Source: Saccharina japonica
Taxonomy: Eukaryota > Sar > Phaeophyceae > Laminariales > Laminariaceae
DNA: 64,000 nt
Assembly: GCA_008828725.1 (NCBI GenBank)
Contig: MEHQ01000877.1
Location: 59,785 to 123,784, forward strand
Direction of reading: 5' to 3'
The notes beneath the pieces are model-generated. The model ran no database searches. It had not been told where the DNA came from and worked only from the letters and a program-made list of their open reading frames with translations. Both the position numbers and the translations under genes were made by a program. Below, in pieces: positions 10,541-22,100 of the stretch (position 1 is the first letter of the stretch; every line of letters begins with the position of its first letter).

Positions 10541-11449
10541 ATACAACGCCAGGTTTTTTATTGATCCGTACTACTGTAGTTACATATATTAAACAGCTTT
10601 CACCTACGAACGAGGCCCACGTGTTTGATGTGTAGAGCGTGCAGGACAAAACACAATCAAATGTCAAGCCGTCGTTTTGCCTTTCCGCTACGTAGAGGAA
10701 GAACATTCAATAGATCACAGAGAAAAACCCTCCGTATTCTAACCGACATCCGAAGCAAACTTGAGGCCTCAAGTTTATTGGCTCTTTATTTCCCTAACTT
10801 TAGGTTGGTGGTATCGTGTCCTCTGCCTGGGGCTCCGTAAACACTGATATAAAATATATACTGCGCGGAAGAACCTTTTTAGCACTGACTGGTTATGTAA
10901 ACGAACTGGCCTCTGGTTCTTTATTTGGTCAAGTTGGGGTCGGTTCATAGTGCCTTCTTGCTCTCGTTTCACGTCCGTCCGTAAAAAACGTCCATTTCAT
11001 CCATAGATTTATAAATGAATACACTTTTTTTTATAAATCTCTACTCTCGTAGTCACTGACTTCGCTCATGTTGGAAGGGACACGACGAGGCATGCCACGG
11101 TAGAGAGGTGTGCACCGGAATATTATATCTGAGGGTGGTCACATTGATATTAATATTTCCATCTAACACAAAAGCTTAAAAAAATACAAACTAAGATGCC
11201 GGCCCCCGTTTTTCGTACATTCTCCAAAGCCTACAGTACAACACCATTTTTTCTTAATTAATTCATGGTACGTACTACTTCAAGCCATTCAATACTTTTC
11301 ATCTTCGAAGGACACGATAACCTACTATGTCCTACGTATGAACATACTAATAGTGTACCTGGAAAACATTCGCGGCATTCCAACTATAACAACTTAACCT
11401 TTAGAATACAAAATAAGAGCACGTACGTCATGAGAAGGAAGGGGTAAGC
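10541..11449. other. Gene-free stretch
   Basis: No gene recognised. An M1-like end GGCATGCCACGGTAGAGAGG lies near 11089. Copy B about 44947-45855. Confidence 0.4.
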
Positions 11450-11696
11450 GACACATGCTACGATGGAGGTGCACCATGTTTTCTCTGAGCTCCTCACTTA
11501 AGGAGCGTCATACCTCACCGAATAAATGGTTTTGAAGGAAAATAAAAGTGCTGCCGGATGAGAAATATCATGACCGAAGAATACTATTAACCATATTTCG
11601 TCCCAAAAATGGTATTCGGACGAATCAGGGTTAAGGAGCCCGATCATTTAGAAAACGATTCAGACAAAAAGTGCTACCTCTACCGTAGCACGCGTC
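11450..11696 (+). mobile_element. M1 MITE
   Basis: Ends GACACATGCTACGATGGAGG and CCTCTACCGTAGCACGCGTC; hairpin GAGCTCCTCACTTAAGGAGC; flanks AAGC/AAGG. Copy B at 45856-46102. Confidence 0.8.
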
Positions 11697-11931
11697 AAGG
11701 GTAGCAAATAAATGGGATTAGACAAAGCTCAAACTGGAAGAAGGTTAAGCACCACGGAAGGGTGTAGGTTTTGTGCAGAGGGACCTCTCTTCTTGTTTCT
11801 TCTTTGTTTGTGGTGTTCTTCTTTCGGAGTGTGCTTATGAGTGATGACTGTTGAAGCTCATGACCCACACGACGACAATGGTAATGCATGCCTTATTTGG
11901 GTATTATAGTCCTCAGTAGTAGCAGTGGAGC

Positions 11932-12204
11932 GACGCATGGTACGGTAGCCTGCATGCAGGTGCACCATGTTTTTGTTTCTGAGGGTGGTCACTCGAGGAG
12001 CTTTATACTAATAGTAAGTCAAAAACTGATTTCTAAGGGAAATAATAGCGCCTCCCGATATAGGGCAATCCCATGGCCCAAGTATACAACAAACACATTT
12101 CAACGCAAGAAATACTGAACTGCCGACGAGCTCGGGTTAAAAAGAGCACGACCATCCAGAAACAATTTCAGCCAAGAAGTCCTATCTCTATCGTAGCACG
12201 CGTC
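11932..12204 (+). mobile_element. M1 MITE, subtype with CCTGCATGCAGG
   Basis: Ends GACGCATGGTACGGTAG and CTATCGTAGCACGCGTC. A 12-bp perfect palindrome CCTGCATGCAGG sits just inside the left end. Flanks GAGC/GAGT. Copy B at 46344-46616. Confidence 0.8.
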
Positions 12205-12432
12205 GAGTCCCGTCTGTTACAACCATTGTGTTAGCCAAAAAATGTACTGTACATCTATATCGTACGTAGCACGGGTCTGACCACAGTGCTTGACTCAGTA
12301 GTGCGATAAATACACGGGATAATAGAAAAGGAGGGATGCTCTCGTACGCACACATTCAAAAACGCCTCCTTGTTTGTGGAGAGTATATATAGGTATGTGC
12401 AGCCACTCAATGTACCTGGTATTAATAGATGT

Positions 12433-12598
12433 TAACCCATTCAGAACTAAAAAAAATGTCTGACATTAATTCTAAGTAGTCTGTTCCCAGATCTTAACCC
12501 TTTTGGAACTGCAGTCCCCTTTTGGGGACACATTACTTAGAATTAGAGTGGTTTGTCCCCAAAACGGGAATGCAGTTCTAGAAGGGTAAAGGGGTTAA
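12433..12598. mobile_element. M5b element with an M5 nested inside
   Basis: TTAACCCATTCAGAACT at the left and AGGGGTTAA at the right frame an M5b. Inside it, at a TTAA (12494), sits an 89-bp M5 (12498-12586) that begins CCCTTTTGGAACTGCAG and ends in the complement. M5 can fold on itself along nearly its whole length. TTAA targets and CCC ends point to the piggyBac superfamily. Copy B about 46845-47010. Confidence 0.65.
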
Positions 12599-12920
12599 GG
12601 AACAACGGAGAATGTGTTGTCAAGACGGGAACAAACATGCAACGCACGCACACGCACACAATTGGTGAAAAGTGCGTGTACGCAGGAGAGAGAAAGTCCG
12701 ACCTTTTGAAGCCTGAACGCACGTAACGTGCAGCCAACCAATGTACGTATATACGTACGTACGTAGGTGTGAGGAACAACGGGGAATAGTTTTGAGGCGG
12801 AAACAAGCAACATGCAACGCACCGCACGCGCTCAATTGGTGGATGTGGTGCACCGCAGACGGGAAAGAAGAGAAAGTCAGACTGGCTCTCTATATGTATA
12901 AAAGAGAAAGGCCGACTATA
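12599..12920 (+). repeat. Two-copy direct repeat, ~174-bp period
   Basis: GGAACAACGG-G-GAAT...ATGCAACGCAC...CAATTGGTG...GAGAAAGTC is present at 12599 and again at 12773, roughly 75-80% alike. Small Cys-rich ORFs on the minus strand arise from this repeat and are not taken as genes. Copy B about 47011-47332. Confidence 0.6.
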
Positions 12921-13372
12921 TAAACAGCGATGTGGGTATTAAACGAGCATCGTAGGGTTCGATGCGATACGGATAAACCAAAAAGCTCTGGTCGATATTA
13001 CTTTGATATTCGACGCTTCGAAACGCTTCGTTCTCATCAGCGTGTCACCGCATAGTACAGGTTCCCACTGTGCCAGGGGGAGATGCAGGCTACGGTAGGG
13101 GTATACCGGGATTTTTCTGATCTTCCTCCCTTGAGCAGGTGGTTATGATACTCCGCTCAAAAATGACCGACCTTTAAGAAGAAAAAAAACAATGTATGGC
13201 CAACGCAAGGCGCAGTGTGGCCTTTCAGTTACAGTAGATACAAGTGTAAATCGTATTTGACATGCTAATAAAACAACATTGGGTACTTAGTTCCGCCGAC
13301 ATTAGATACAACAGTATAAAACACATTTAAATTTGTAACTATAAAACGATGTTGTGTACTCGTACTTACTTC
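12921..13372. other. Gene-free stretch with an M1 fragment
   Basis: An M1-like left end (GCTACGGTAGGGGTATACC) with the CTTGAGCAGG hairpin lies at 13088-13170; the rest of the element is not recognisable. Otherwise nothing seen. Confidence 0.4.
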
Positions 13373-13655
13373 TGACGCATACCACGTAGAAGCAGGCCCA
13401 CCCTTTTCCCTTCTGAGGCTCATTACATGAGGATCTCTATACTAATAGTACGTCAAAAACAGATTTTGGGGGAAAATATACGGGCTACTGCTGTACACGA
13501 TGAAAAATCCTACGGCCTAAGTAGACAACGAAAACATGCTGCAACACAAGGGAATAATGAAATCCCAACCATTTTCTGTTTTGGTTCCGGAGCCTCACTT
13601 GAGCCTCACGTCATTCATAAACCGTTTCGCCCACAAAGTGCTATCCCTATCGTAG
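13373..13655 (+). mobile_element. M1 MITE, degenerate
   Basis: Left end GACGCATACCACGTAGAAGC, internal GAGGCTCATTACATGAGGATC hairpin core CTCATTACATGAG, right end CTATCGTAGCAGATCGG. An ORF of 120-136 codons runs through it and is probably accidental. Copy B at 47785-48067. Confidence 0.6.
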
Positions 13656-16166
13656 CAGATCGGCTTATTACTACGCAGTTGCGGATCCCCGCTATTAATA
13701 GTCAGAAAACAATTCGGAAAAAAGTGTCACTGGGACCGCTATCTATAGCAGAGGAGGCGTCGGGGATGGACGGCAAGAACTACGAGTAACTATCGTTTGA
13801 TACGATAACGTTTGTACCCGTGGTTATATTCCATTGTGTGTGCCGTATGACTTCGTAACAGCAAGTTATTGTATTTTAGCATGACGAGCTTCAACGCTGT
13901 CCGCTCATGAGTAGTCCTACGCAGAGAGAGGGGAGAAGAAAACCAAGGAAAATCGACGAGCACGGAAACCTGAGCACCAACTATATAACTCCCTCCTGTG
14001 CCTACGTACTTCCAGCCTATACCACTGATCTGCGCCACGAGGGCTTCTTCCACGGAACGTCTTCAGCGAAAACACAAATACCCTACGAATACGTATGTAT
14101 GTATTGCTAAAAGGGACGTATGCCATATTTCGCTATTACTACTACTCTTCTTGTGTATATATTCAGGTCCGGGATCACCTATTAATACTATTAATAGGCC
14201 TCTTTCGTCCCTTGCCAACCCGGGGTACACGTGTGCCTTGATTTTTATCGCGATACGGTTTCAGAATTATCTTCCCTCGTCGTCTCGTGTCGAAATGTGC
14301 CTACGCGTGCTACGAGGATAATAAATAGGCGCTCTCGACTGTTCGTTGTCTCACTTTGAGGATACAAATCTCCATACGTACGTAGACACTCGAACCCCCT
14401 CCTGACATATCAGCCTCAGCAAGCAGTGTTCGTGGTAACTTAACTGTTCGACCAGCTGGCTGACCGCCCGACCGAAACGTTCGATACCATACGTAGCCGA
14501 CGCACCAGGGCGGAGCCAGGCGAGAAAGCCCGACCGGCTCTAGGATCAATACTACTACTGCTTTTTTTGTGCTGTACTGACTGACTGGTGGTGCTATCTA
14601 TCTATGCCTACGTGCGTGATCCGGGGACAGCGCGAAAGCCAGAAGTCTCGGCCGCTTTATTTAGCGAGATTCGCTTGCGAGGAAAATCATTTTTCCCGCC
14701 GCCCCCCGCCGACTCGCCGGCGCCCCCCGCCCCACCGTATATCTAGGTGATGGCTTCGACAACTGGGTTTTGCGAACGCTTGCTGGGTATTGCCGGTAGC
14801 TGTATGTGGGACGCCGTGTGTTGTAACCATACGTACGGGCGTGCCGCACGTACGTACGTGTCCACGCGACCGACGGCAACTATTATTGTGGTACACACAC
14901 CGGTACCGGTATGCGCAACGTATACATACATACAATATTCGCTTAATATCGGCAGTTGCCTGCTCGCAGGTGTCATCATACTGGGAAGGTATTTCCAACG
15001 GTTTCTGGAAAAAAGCTATGTCCATCGTTATACATATGTTACACCAGTGCTTATTTATATACGGAGTATCATACTATTAATAGTATATGGTACACTTCCA
15101 AAAGCCCCCCTGAGCTGTGGGAGATCGATAAGAATCATATAAGACCGCACCTGCTGGCGTGTATATTATATTCTCAAGTACACTCGGATAGAGTACAGGG
15201 CCCGCAGGGGAGGGAGCACGCGAATCCGAATGCTGGAAGTCAAACGTCTAAAAAGGTTCAAAACGTTAAAAAACAAATTGGAGCGTTGGGATTTCTGAAC
15301 GAATCGATAATCACGAATTACTTTTCAGCGTGTTTTTTTTTCCAACTTGGTCTTACAGTAGTGGTACGCCCCCTTCCCTGCCTGGGCTCTCGAAAATAAT
15401 AGTGTGACATTTAGTTTCTTTTTTCGTTCTCCACTGGAACACCTATTAATAGTAAGAAAGTGTGAAAAAAATAGGAAATCCAGACCGACACTTCGAGGAT
15501 AATACTAAGAAATCGCAGATGTCATTGTGTTGAAATTAATGTAGAAAGCAAGCACACTCTTCTCTCAATCAAGAAACCCAGCCTGGTCAGCCGTCCCGTT
15601 TCTTATTAGGTGTCCTATGACGTAGTTCTAGGTATGATAAAAGCAGCACCCGGTATGAATCTTGGGAGACTATCGTAGGATCGATACGCTCGCAGAATCG
15701 AGATTAGCAACATCTCACCACGTGACCACTTTGGCCCGGAATGTAACGACGTTTTGAATATTAAAAAATCAATCAAACATTTGCTTATATTTCGGGTCAG
15801 AATGGTATATCAGCAGTTACACGTATTGGAAAGCGTAGCAGCAGTGACACTTCTGCTAAAGTCAGGTGTAGGACATTTCGGGGAAGAAGACATCAGGAGG
15901 TTTTTAAAGCTGACACCCGCCGCTCCCGTTGACACTTGCCGGGGTGAAAAAACCCCGACCACACCGCACCACCGGTCAGCGCCATACACCACCCACTTGC
16001 AAGCTTGGGACAAAACGCTTGCCCCCCCCCCCCCCCCGCTCGGCACAATAATTTTCTTCTCTGCCTAAGTTTGAGGCTCAGCTCCGCCCAAGCCGACACG
16101 AACCAAAAAACCCGAGTCCTTCTTCTGCTGTGTCTCTTGACCGAAGTGGCGAAATCGGCTTTGCTA
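13656..16166. other. Immediate 5' flank of lipase copy A
   Basis: Gene-free apart from the promoter-like sites. It contains a 17-C run at 16021-16037 (interrupted by one A in copy B) shortly before the start codon. Minus-strand ORFs up to 236 codons (15893-16603) are antisense shadows of exon 1 and of low-complexity sequence. Copy B at 48068-50577. Confidence 0.5.
13692..15452. promoter_or_regulatory. Cluster of four CTATTAATAG sites (MEF2/MADS-type consensus)
   Basis: The 10-bp palindrome CTATTAATAG occurs at 13692-13701, 14188-14197, 15074-15083 and 15443-15452, and nowhere else outside copy B. It fits the MEF2-type MADS-box consensus CTA(A/T)4TAG. The sites end 0.7 kb before the lipase start codon. 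All four are conserved in copy B at 48104, 48600, 49486 and 49854. Role is inferred only. Confidence 0.35.
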
Positions 16167-19100
16167 ATGGCTGTTACTGGTACCATCGTTGTTCTTCTTG
16201 GCATTGCGTCCATCTTGGGCGCGGCAGCAGCAGCAGCGGCATCCCCCAAGGTAGGAAAGGTTACGTCACCAAGTCGCCCCACGTATATATTTAAGCTCTC
16301 ATAGCGCCAACTACAGTATGTCCAGGGCCTACTCTCCCGGGACCAATACCATACGCCGGAGGGAAAGTGTGGAACGTTGTTCACCTCCCCGCGGCCGCAG
16401 CGGCCCGTCTTATACCTTCGGTACGCCCAACGGTGTATCCAACTCCTGCTGTTGGGGAAAGATTCAATCACCAGGATTGTTGTCCTGTATTCGGCTTGTT
16501 TTTTTGAACATTTTCGCAACTCGTGCCGTGCTGCCTGCACATTTATCACATGTCGAAACATGAACAACGAACGTCTTTTTTGTATAACTTTGACAAATCG
16601 CACCCTCTGTCCCCATTGTCAGATACCAACCAAAGCCGCGATTATTCTATCTCGTCCGTGCGCGTTTCGTTTACTCGGCAGATGATCGTGTTCGGCGACT
16701 CCACCTCCGATGCAGGCAGGAGGTTCAACTCCCCGGCGAGCTTCGACTTCGACGACATCGGCCCGTATCCGTGGACGTACCTGTTCGAAGAACCTGGCAG
16801 CGACGTAAGCAACCTAAAATGAAAAACTGTGTGTTTTAATCGTCTTTGTATACACGACACATTAGTTCGAGCGAACGTGCGCGAACAGTCCTCGTTAAGA
16901 GTTCGTCCACGACTTCATATATCTTCTCAAACCTCAGTTTTTAGCCATGTACTCGGCAAAGGGCTTTTCATAGGGCGATCCCGAGAAAACGTTAAGTCCT
17001 ACACCCCTTATCGTAGCCGGTGGATTTAGTCTACTGCAGTAGGAAAGAGGCCTTTGGCCGTATTCTAGGGCCTCGGTCAAATGTTGTGTGGTTGGCTCAT
17101 AATTCCATAGTTTTGTTGATGCTTCTCGGAATTGAAACAGAGCGGACACGATTCGCGCCACGTCTCCGCAGCAAAGGGACCGTGTGAGGGTTTATAAATG
17201 CCGATCTATAGACAGCTAACACAGTGGAGGCCTTCCTTAATCAGAACGCCCTCAGACCGGGGTTCTCCGCGCACTCACCGGTACGCACACCCCCGTTGAC
17301 GCGTACGCGTACGATAGAGGTATAAGGTATACCGTGTTTTGGCTGAAATTGTTTCTGAATGACGGGAGCTCCTTACCTTAACCCAAATTCGTCGGAATTT
17401 CACTCTCGTGTTGCACTATTTTTCGTTTTATACTTATGGCCACGGAATTTTGATCGGTTAGCACTTTGTTTTAACCAAAAAAACGTTTTCGGGTGAGTTT
17501 AGAGCTCGTGAAGTGACCACTCTCAGAAAATAACATGGTGTGCACCTGCATGCAGGCTACCGTAGCACGAGTCCGCTCCCGCGCTTAACCTCGTCTATAG
17601 GTATCTACTGTAGATGTGTCATTAATGAAGCGAGACGGAAGTTCTGTGTCAGCACGACAAAAGAGATCGCAGTTATTTACCGATACATGTACAGACGCAA
17701 ATGGGCGATCACCATATCAGCACATGCCCTGTATAATGCAGCCAAGACGAAACAAAGGCGACCGAAGCGAATTGAGCATACTCGACAAAATAGAAGTCTG
17801 GGAATGTCGATTATTTGTATGTTTACAGTACCCCATAAGTTACCCTACAATAACTCCAAGCAAGGTTTCACTAAGTTTCCAAAAAAGTGAGGACCCCTTC
17901 GGCAATAGATGGGAGGTAGCACGTTGCGGCCGTAAAAGGTTTGTTTTTTGGGGCGTCCAGACGGCAGAATTCCGCGACATCGTTTTAGTTTTCATTTTTT
18001 TCCTTCAATAAATTTCGCTCCAGACCAGGGTCATTAGATTGATCGTCGGGTGAGGAAGTTTTTTGTTGTTTCTTTCCTCCTGATTACAAGTGAGGTATTG
18101 CACCCCGTACAAGGAAGACACGCTCCTGTGAGCAGGAACTCCTTTTTCCTGCTGCAAACATGGCCCTAGACTAGATACAAGCACAGCGCCACTCAGATCG
18201 TAGCACCCGAGTAAGTAGTTCCTATGCCGTGGTTGGTATCGTGGTCGTTAGCGGATCGCGATATTAGGCTGTCGACATCTTCATTTGATTTGCTTTTCCT
18301 TTTAAACTTGTGTGGTATAGTATCGGCCAAGCACGGGTCTTACGGGTATTCGTTTACGGTGCATCTGACGTTCGCAAGTGTCCGGCACATTGCTGTGCGC
18401 CTGACTTATACAGAGGGACACAATAATCAGGACCAAATGTACTTAGTAAAACTACTGGAACATATAGGTTTTTGTGTGTGTGACTGGTCCTGATTACTAT
18501 GGTCCCCCGTAGCGCCGGACTGTGTACGCTAGACCGTTAGGATACTTGTATCCTACCGGCTGAGTGAGGGAAGGGCCTCTAGGAGGGTGCGTGACGCGGA
18601 CACGCACCCCAGGGACAATATTCTGAAGACACTCGTTGCTATCCTTGTAAGGGTCGAGACGTACACTTGCTGAGGGTATGATAACCACTTGGTTATCGTA
18701 TAGGAGATCTACGTATGTATACCTCACTCAAACTAAAACCTTTGATTTTGATAAAACCAAAAACAAGGCAAACCCTTGAACAATCCCAAAGCCTATATCT
18801 ACACCACGAATGATAGTGTAACACAGCATTAAGATGGTGTATTTCCAACGGTATTGGGTTAAGCGGAGCATGCCATTACGGAGAACCATAGTAAACACTA
18901 GTAAATAGGACCAAATATTGTTAGTAAAAGTAGGTAACTATATAGACTTGACTAGTGCTACGGTAGAGGTAGCACTTTTTGGCTGAATCGGTTTCTGAAA
19001 TATCGGGCTCCTTAGCCCAAGTTCGTCGGAATTTCATTGTTGTGACGAATAATGTCGCAGAGTATACTTCAGCCATGAGATTTCGCATTCGGCAGCGCTT

Positions 19101-22100
19101 GTATTTTCCTCCAAGATCATTTTTTTCGGTGAGGTACGCTGCTCCTTAAGTGAGTAGCTCAGAAATACCATGGTGTACCTCTATCGTAGCATGGGTCAAA
19201 TATTGTTAGTAAAGGTAGGTAAATTTATAGACTTTAGTGTACACCGTAGGTTCTATTTACTAGTATTTACTATAGTCCTCCGTAATAGTAGTCAGTCAGA
19301 ACGTCTGCCTCGCAAGGCAAAAAAAAAATGCTTTAAGGTATAAGCGATACATGCGCTACCGTAGCACGCGTCCGAACTGCGAACATGTATAATCCATACA
19401 GCAGAGTGTGTCTGAAAGGGCTTGGTTCGCATTGCGAAGAAGTCGCCGACGACAATCACGCCTTGCACCAAGGTCTTCAACAATGTGGAAAATGCAAAGC
19501 GACTGGGGCGAACCCATCAGGTACACAGACGCAATTTTTCTTTGTAAATTTCGGCACTCCACCTAACTATAACACCAACTGTACTGTACATAGCCGACAA
19601 AGAGCTATTGTAGTCGACGATTTACACAGAGAGCAATGCCAAGGTAGAGGTCGTGCCTACGTTTCTGAGCTCTTCGCACTGATAAGGAGGTCAAATATCT
19701 CACTCAAAACTCGACTTCGATGAAGTTTGTTATCGCAAACCGGTCAAGCTTTGTATGTGCTACTCCTAAAACAAATAGTTCGAGGTCATGCGTACGTTTC
19801 GGAGCTTCTCGAATTGACGAGGAGCTCAAATATCTCACTCGACACACAACTTCGATGAAGTCTGTTCGCCCAACCCGGCTAAGCTTTTTGTATGCGATGT
19901 ATGCGCTGTATGCGCTAGGCCTAAAAACAATGCGTAAAGTGTACTATAAATAATAGTATCTGCATCATACTTTAACCGGTAGTCACTCACTTGAGCAGCT
20001 CAACCAGTGATAAATTATAGGGCACACAAGCGTTAGCCTAGGTCTGTAGGCGACGCGTGCTGTGATAGAGATATCAGAGTTTTGCTTAAGCGTGGTGTGA
20101 ATGAGGGCCTCCTTAACCGAAAGTCGTCTGAATTTCAACCGTGTAGTGTTGCAATGTTTTCCTTGTATACTTAATTAAGGCCATGAAGTTTTTAATCGCG
20201 TAGCACTTTTATGTTTCTCCAAAATCATTTTTTGACTTAGTATTTTGTATAGAGCTCCTCAAGTGAGGAGCCTCAGAAAATGTACTGTATGCAGGTGCAT
20301 CTCTACCGTATCATGTATCAGTCGTCCAACGCACAGCTCTGTACCTAGGGTAGATAGTATATGTGCAGGGAAAATCATGGTAGACGACGACGAGGGTTGG
20401 CGTCGGTTCACGAAGTGATATACAGGATGGGGGCGATTATTTGATGGGAGTTTGGTGCGAGTATTCAGTAGTGCCGAGATGGGGGCAAGGGTGTTACTGA
20501 CTGACGCACCGAGGCCAGCCTCTAAGCAGAAAACGGACGACGTCAATGGAAAAGCTCTGACACCAGTGTGACACTTCGCTAGACTTTGTTTGCGGAGAAC
20601 GCGGCAGACCAGGTTGCTGATGAAGTGGCTATCCGTCGTATCAATCTCCTACAGTAAGAGTGATGAAAAACGTAGGTATTTTCACTTCACTCCTAGGGTT
20701 TATGCTTAGTAATGAATATTACAAAGGACCATAGTAAATAGGACCTAATATTGTAAGTACACATGCGTAAATAGATAGGTTTTTAGTTTGTACCGTATGT
20801 CCTAGTTACTATAGTTAGTTTCCTCGTAATAGCACTTCGACAACAATCTTCTCGCCGTATCCTTTTGCAAGCCGATCCAGCGCAGCGCCTGGCTGATGCA
20901 GGAGCTCACCCACCCTTGCCGTTGGCGGGCTTCCGACTAGTCTAGGCTTCAGCGCGTGAGGCGTTACACGCATTCCGGCATCTCTGCCTTCCGGAACGTT
21001 TTTTTCGCGCTCAAATCTAACCGTGTTTGCATGTTAGATTTTCGCGCACCACGTGTGGCTTGTTGTCGCCGACACCAAGCAGCGGCGAGTTCAATACCAA
21101 GATAGGCAAATGAGACACGAATTGCCCACCACCAAAAGGGACGATACCCGCACCGCTCACATGACGAGATATGTCAACGGCAGAGGACGACGCGGAAATG
21201 CGGACCACGACTGTATTTCTTGATCAGTAAGAGGGTGGCCGTAGACCCCGTCTCTCACCTAACCCTAGCCCGTACACAGATCCGGACCGGGAGTCAAAAC
21301 GGGCCAAAAATTGGCAAGAATCGCGCCTACGCCCCGTGGTCCAATCGAGCGACTAAAATCTCCGGGTGGCAGGTAGCACATCTTGGCAAACATATTTATT
21401 GCCGTGTCGTCTTCAACGGAGGCGCTAACCCTTTACTGTATTGCAGTACCACGACTTGTGTTGTTCTTAGGCCATGGGACTGTGCTTTCTCGAAGTCAGA
21501 GATTGGGTTTTGGTAGAGATCTCCTCAAAGGAGAAACCTCAATTATTTTTTGTGCTGGTCCTGAGTTGAGAAATGCCACGGTAGGGGTGGCGGCTTATTT
21601 TCTGAACCGAAACATTCCATCGAAGAAAGGTTGTTCGTGCTACCCGGGCCACATTCGTAGGAGCTACTCCAGACAGTTGCCCTCAAATAAATTATTCGTG
21701 CACTAGAAAAAATAGTATTCTAACCAAGTTTTGACCGGCAGTTACTCACTTGACAAGCTCAACCGAGCACAATAAGTTGCCTCAAAAAGCAAACCTGCAA
21801 CCCCTACCGTGGGATGAATCTTTAATAGTCAATAATAGTCAGAAATAGTCATAGTCGGTAACAATGCACGCCAGTCAGTATTAGTCTGTACTAGTCAGTA
21901 ATAGTCAGTATGTGTCAGTAAAAGTCAGTACCAGTCATTAATAGTCAGTAATAGTCAGTAATAGTCAGTAATAGTCAGTAATAGTCAGTAATAGTCAGTA
22001 ATAGTCAGTAATAGTCAGTAATAGTCAGTAATAGTCAGTAATAGTCAGTAATAGTCAGTAATAGTCATTAATAGTCATTAATAGTCAGTAATAGTCAGTA

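Noticed and set aside
12543-12853. Three overlapping Cys-rich minus-strand ORFs resembling small secreted peptides
   Set aside because: They come from CACACG/TACGTA-rich tandem sequence and the M5 foldback.
15893-16603. 236-codon minus-strand ORF upstream of and across lipase exon 1
   Set aside because: It is antisense to exon 1 and its intron and runs through the poly-C tract and an Ala/Gly-rich stretch. No family motif.
16621-16681. Alternative acceptor (cattgtcag at about 16632) for exon 2
   Set aside because: It would break phase with exon 1; the acceptor at 16681 keeps phase 0 and joins directly to the GDS block.
19385-19723. 112-codon ORF with several cysteines
   Set aside because: Ends in an M4-like repeat, lies in intron 2 and matches no family I know.
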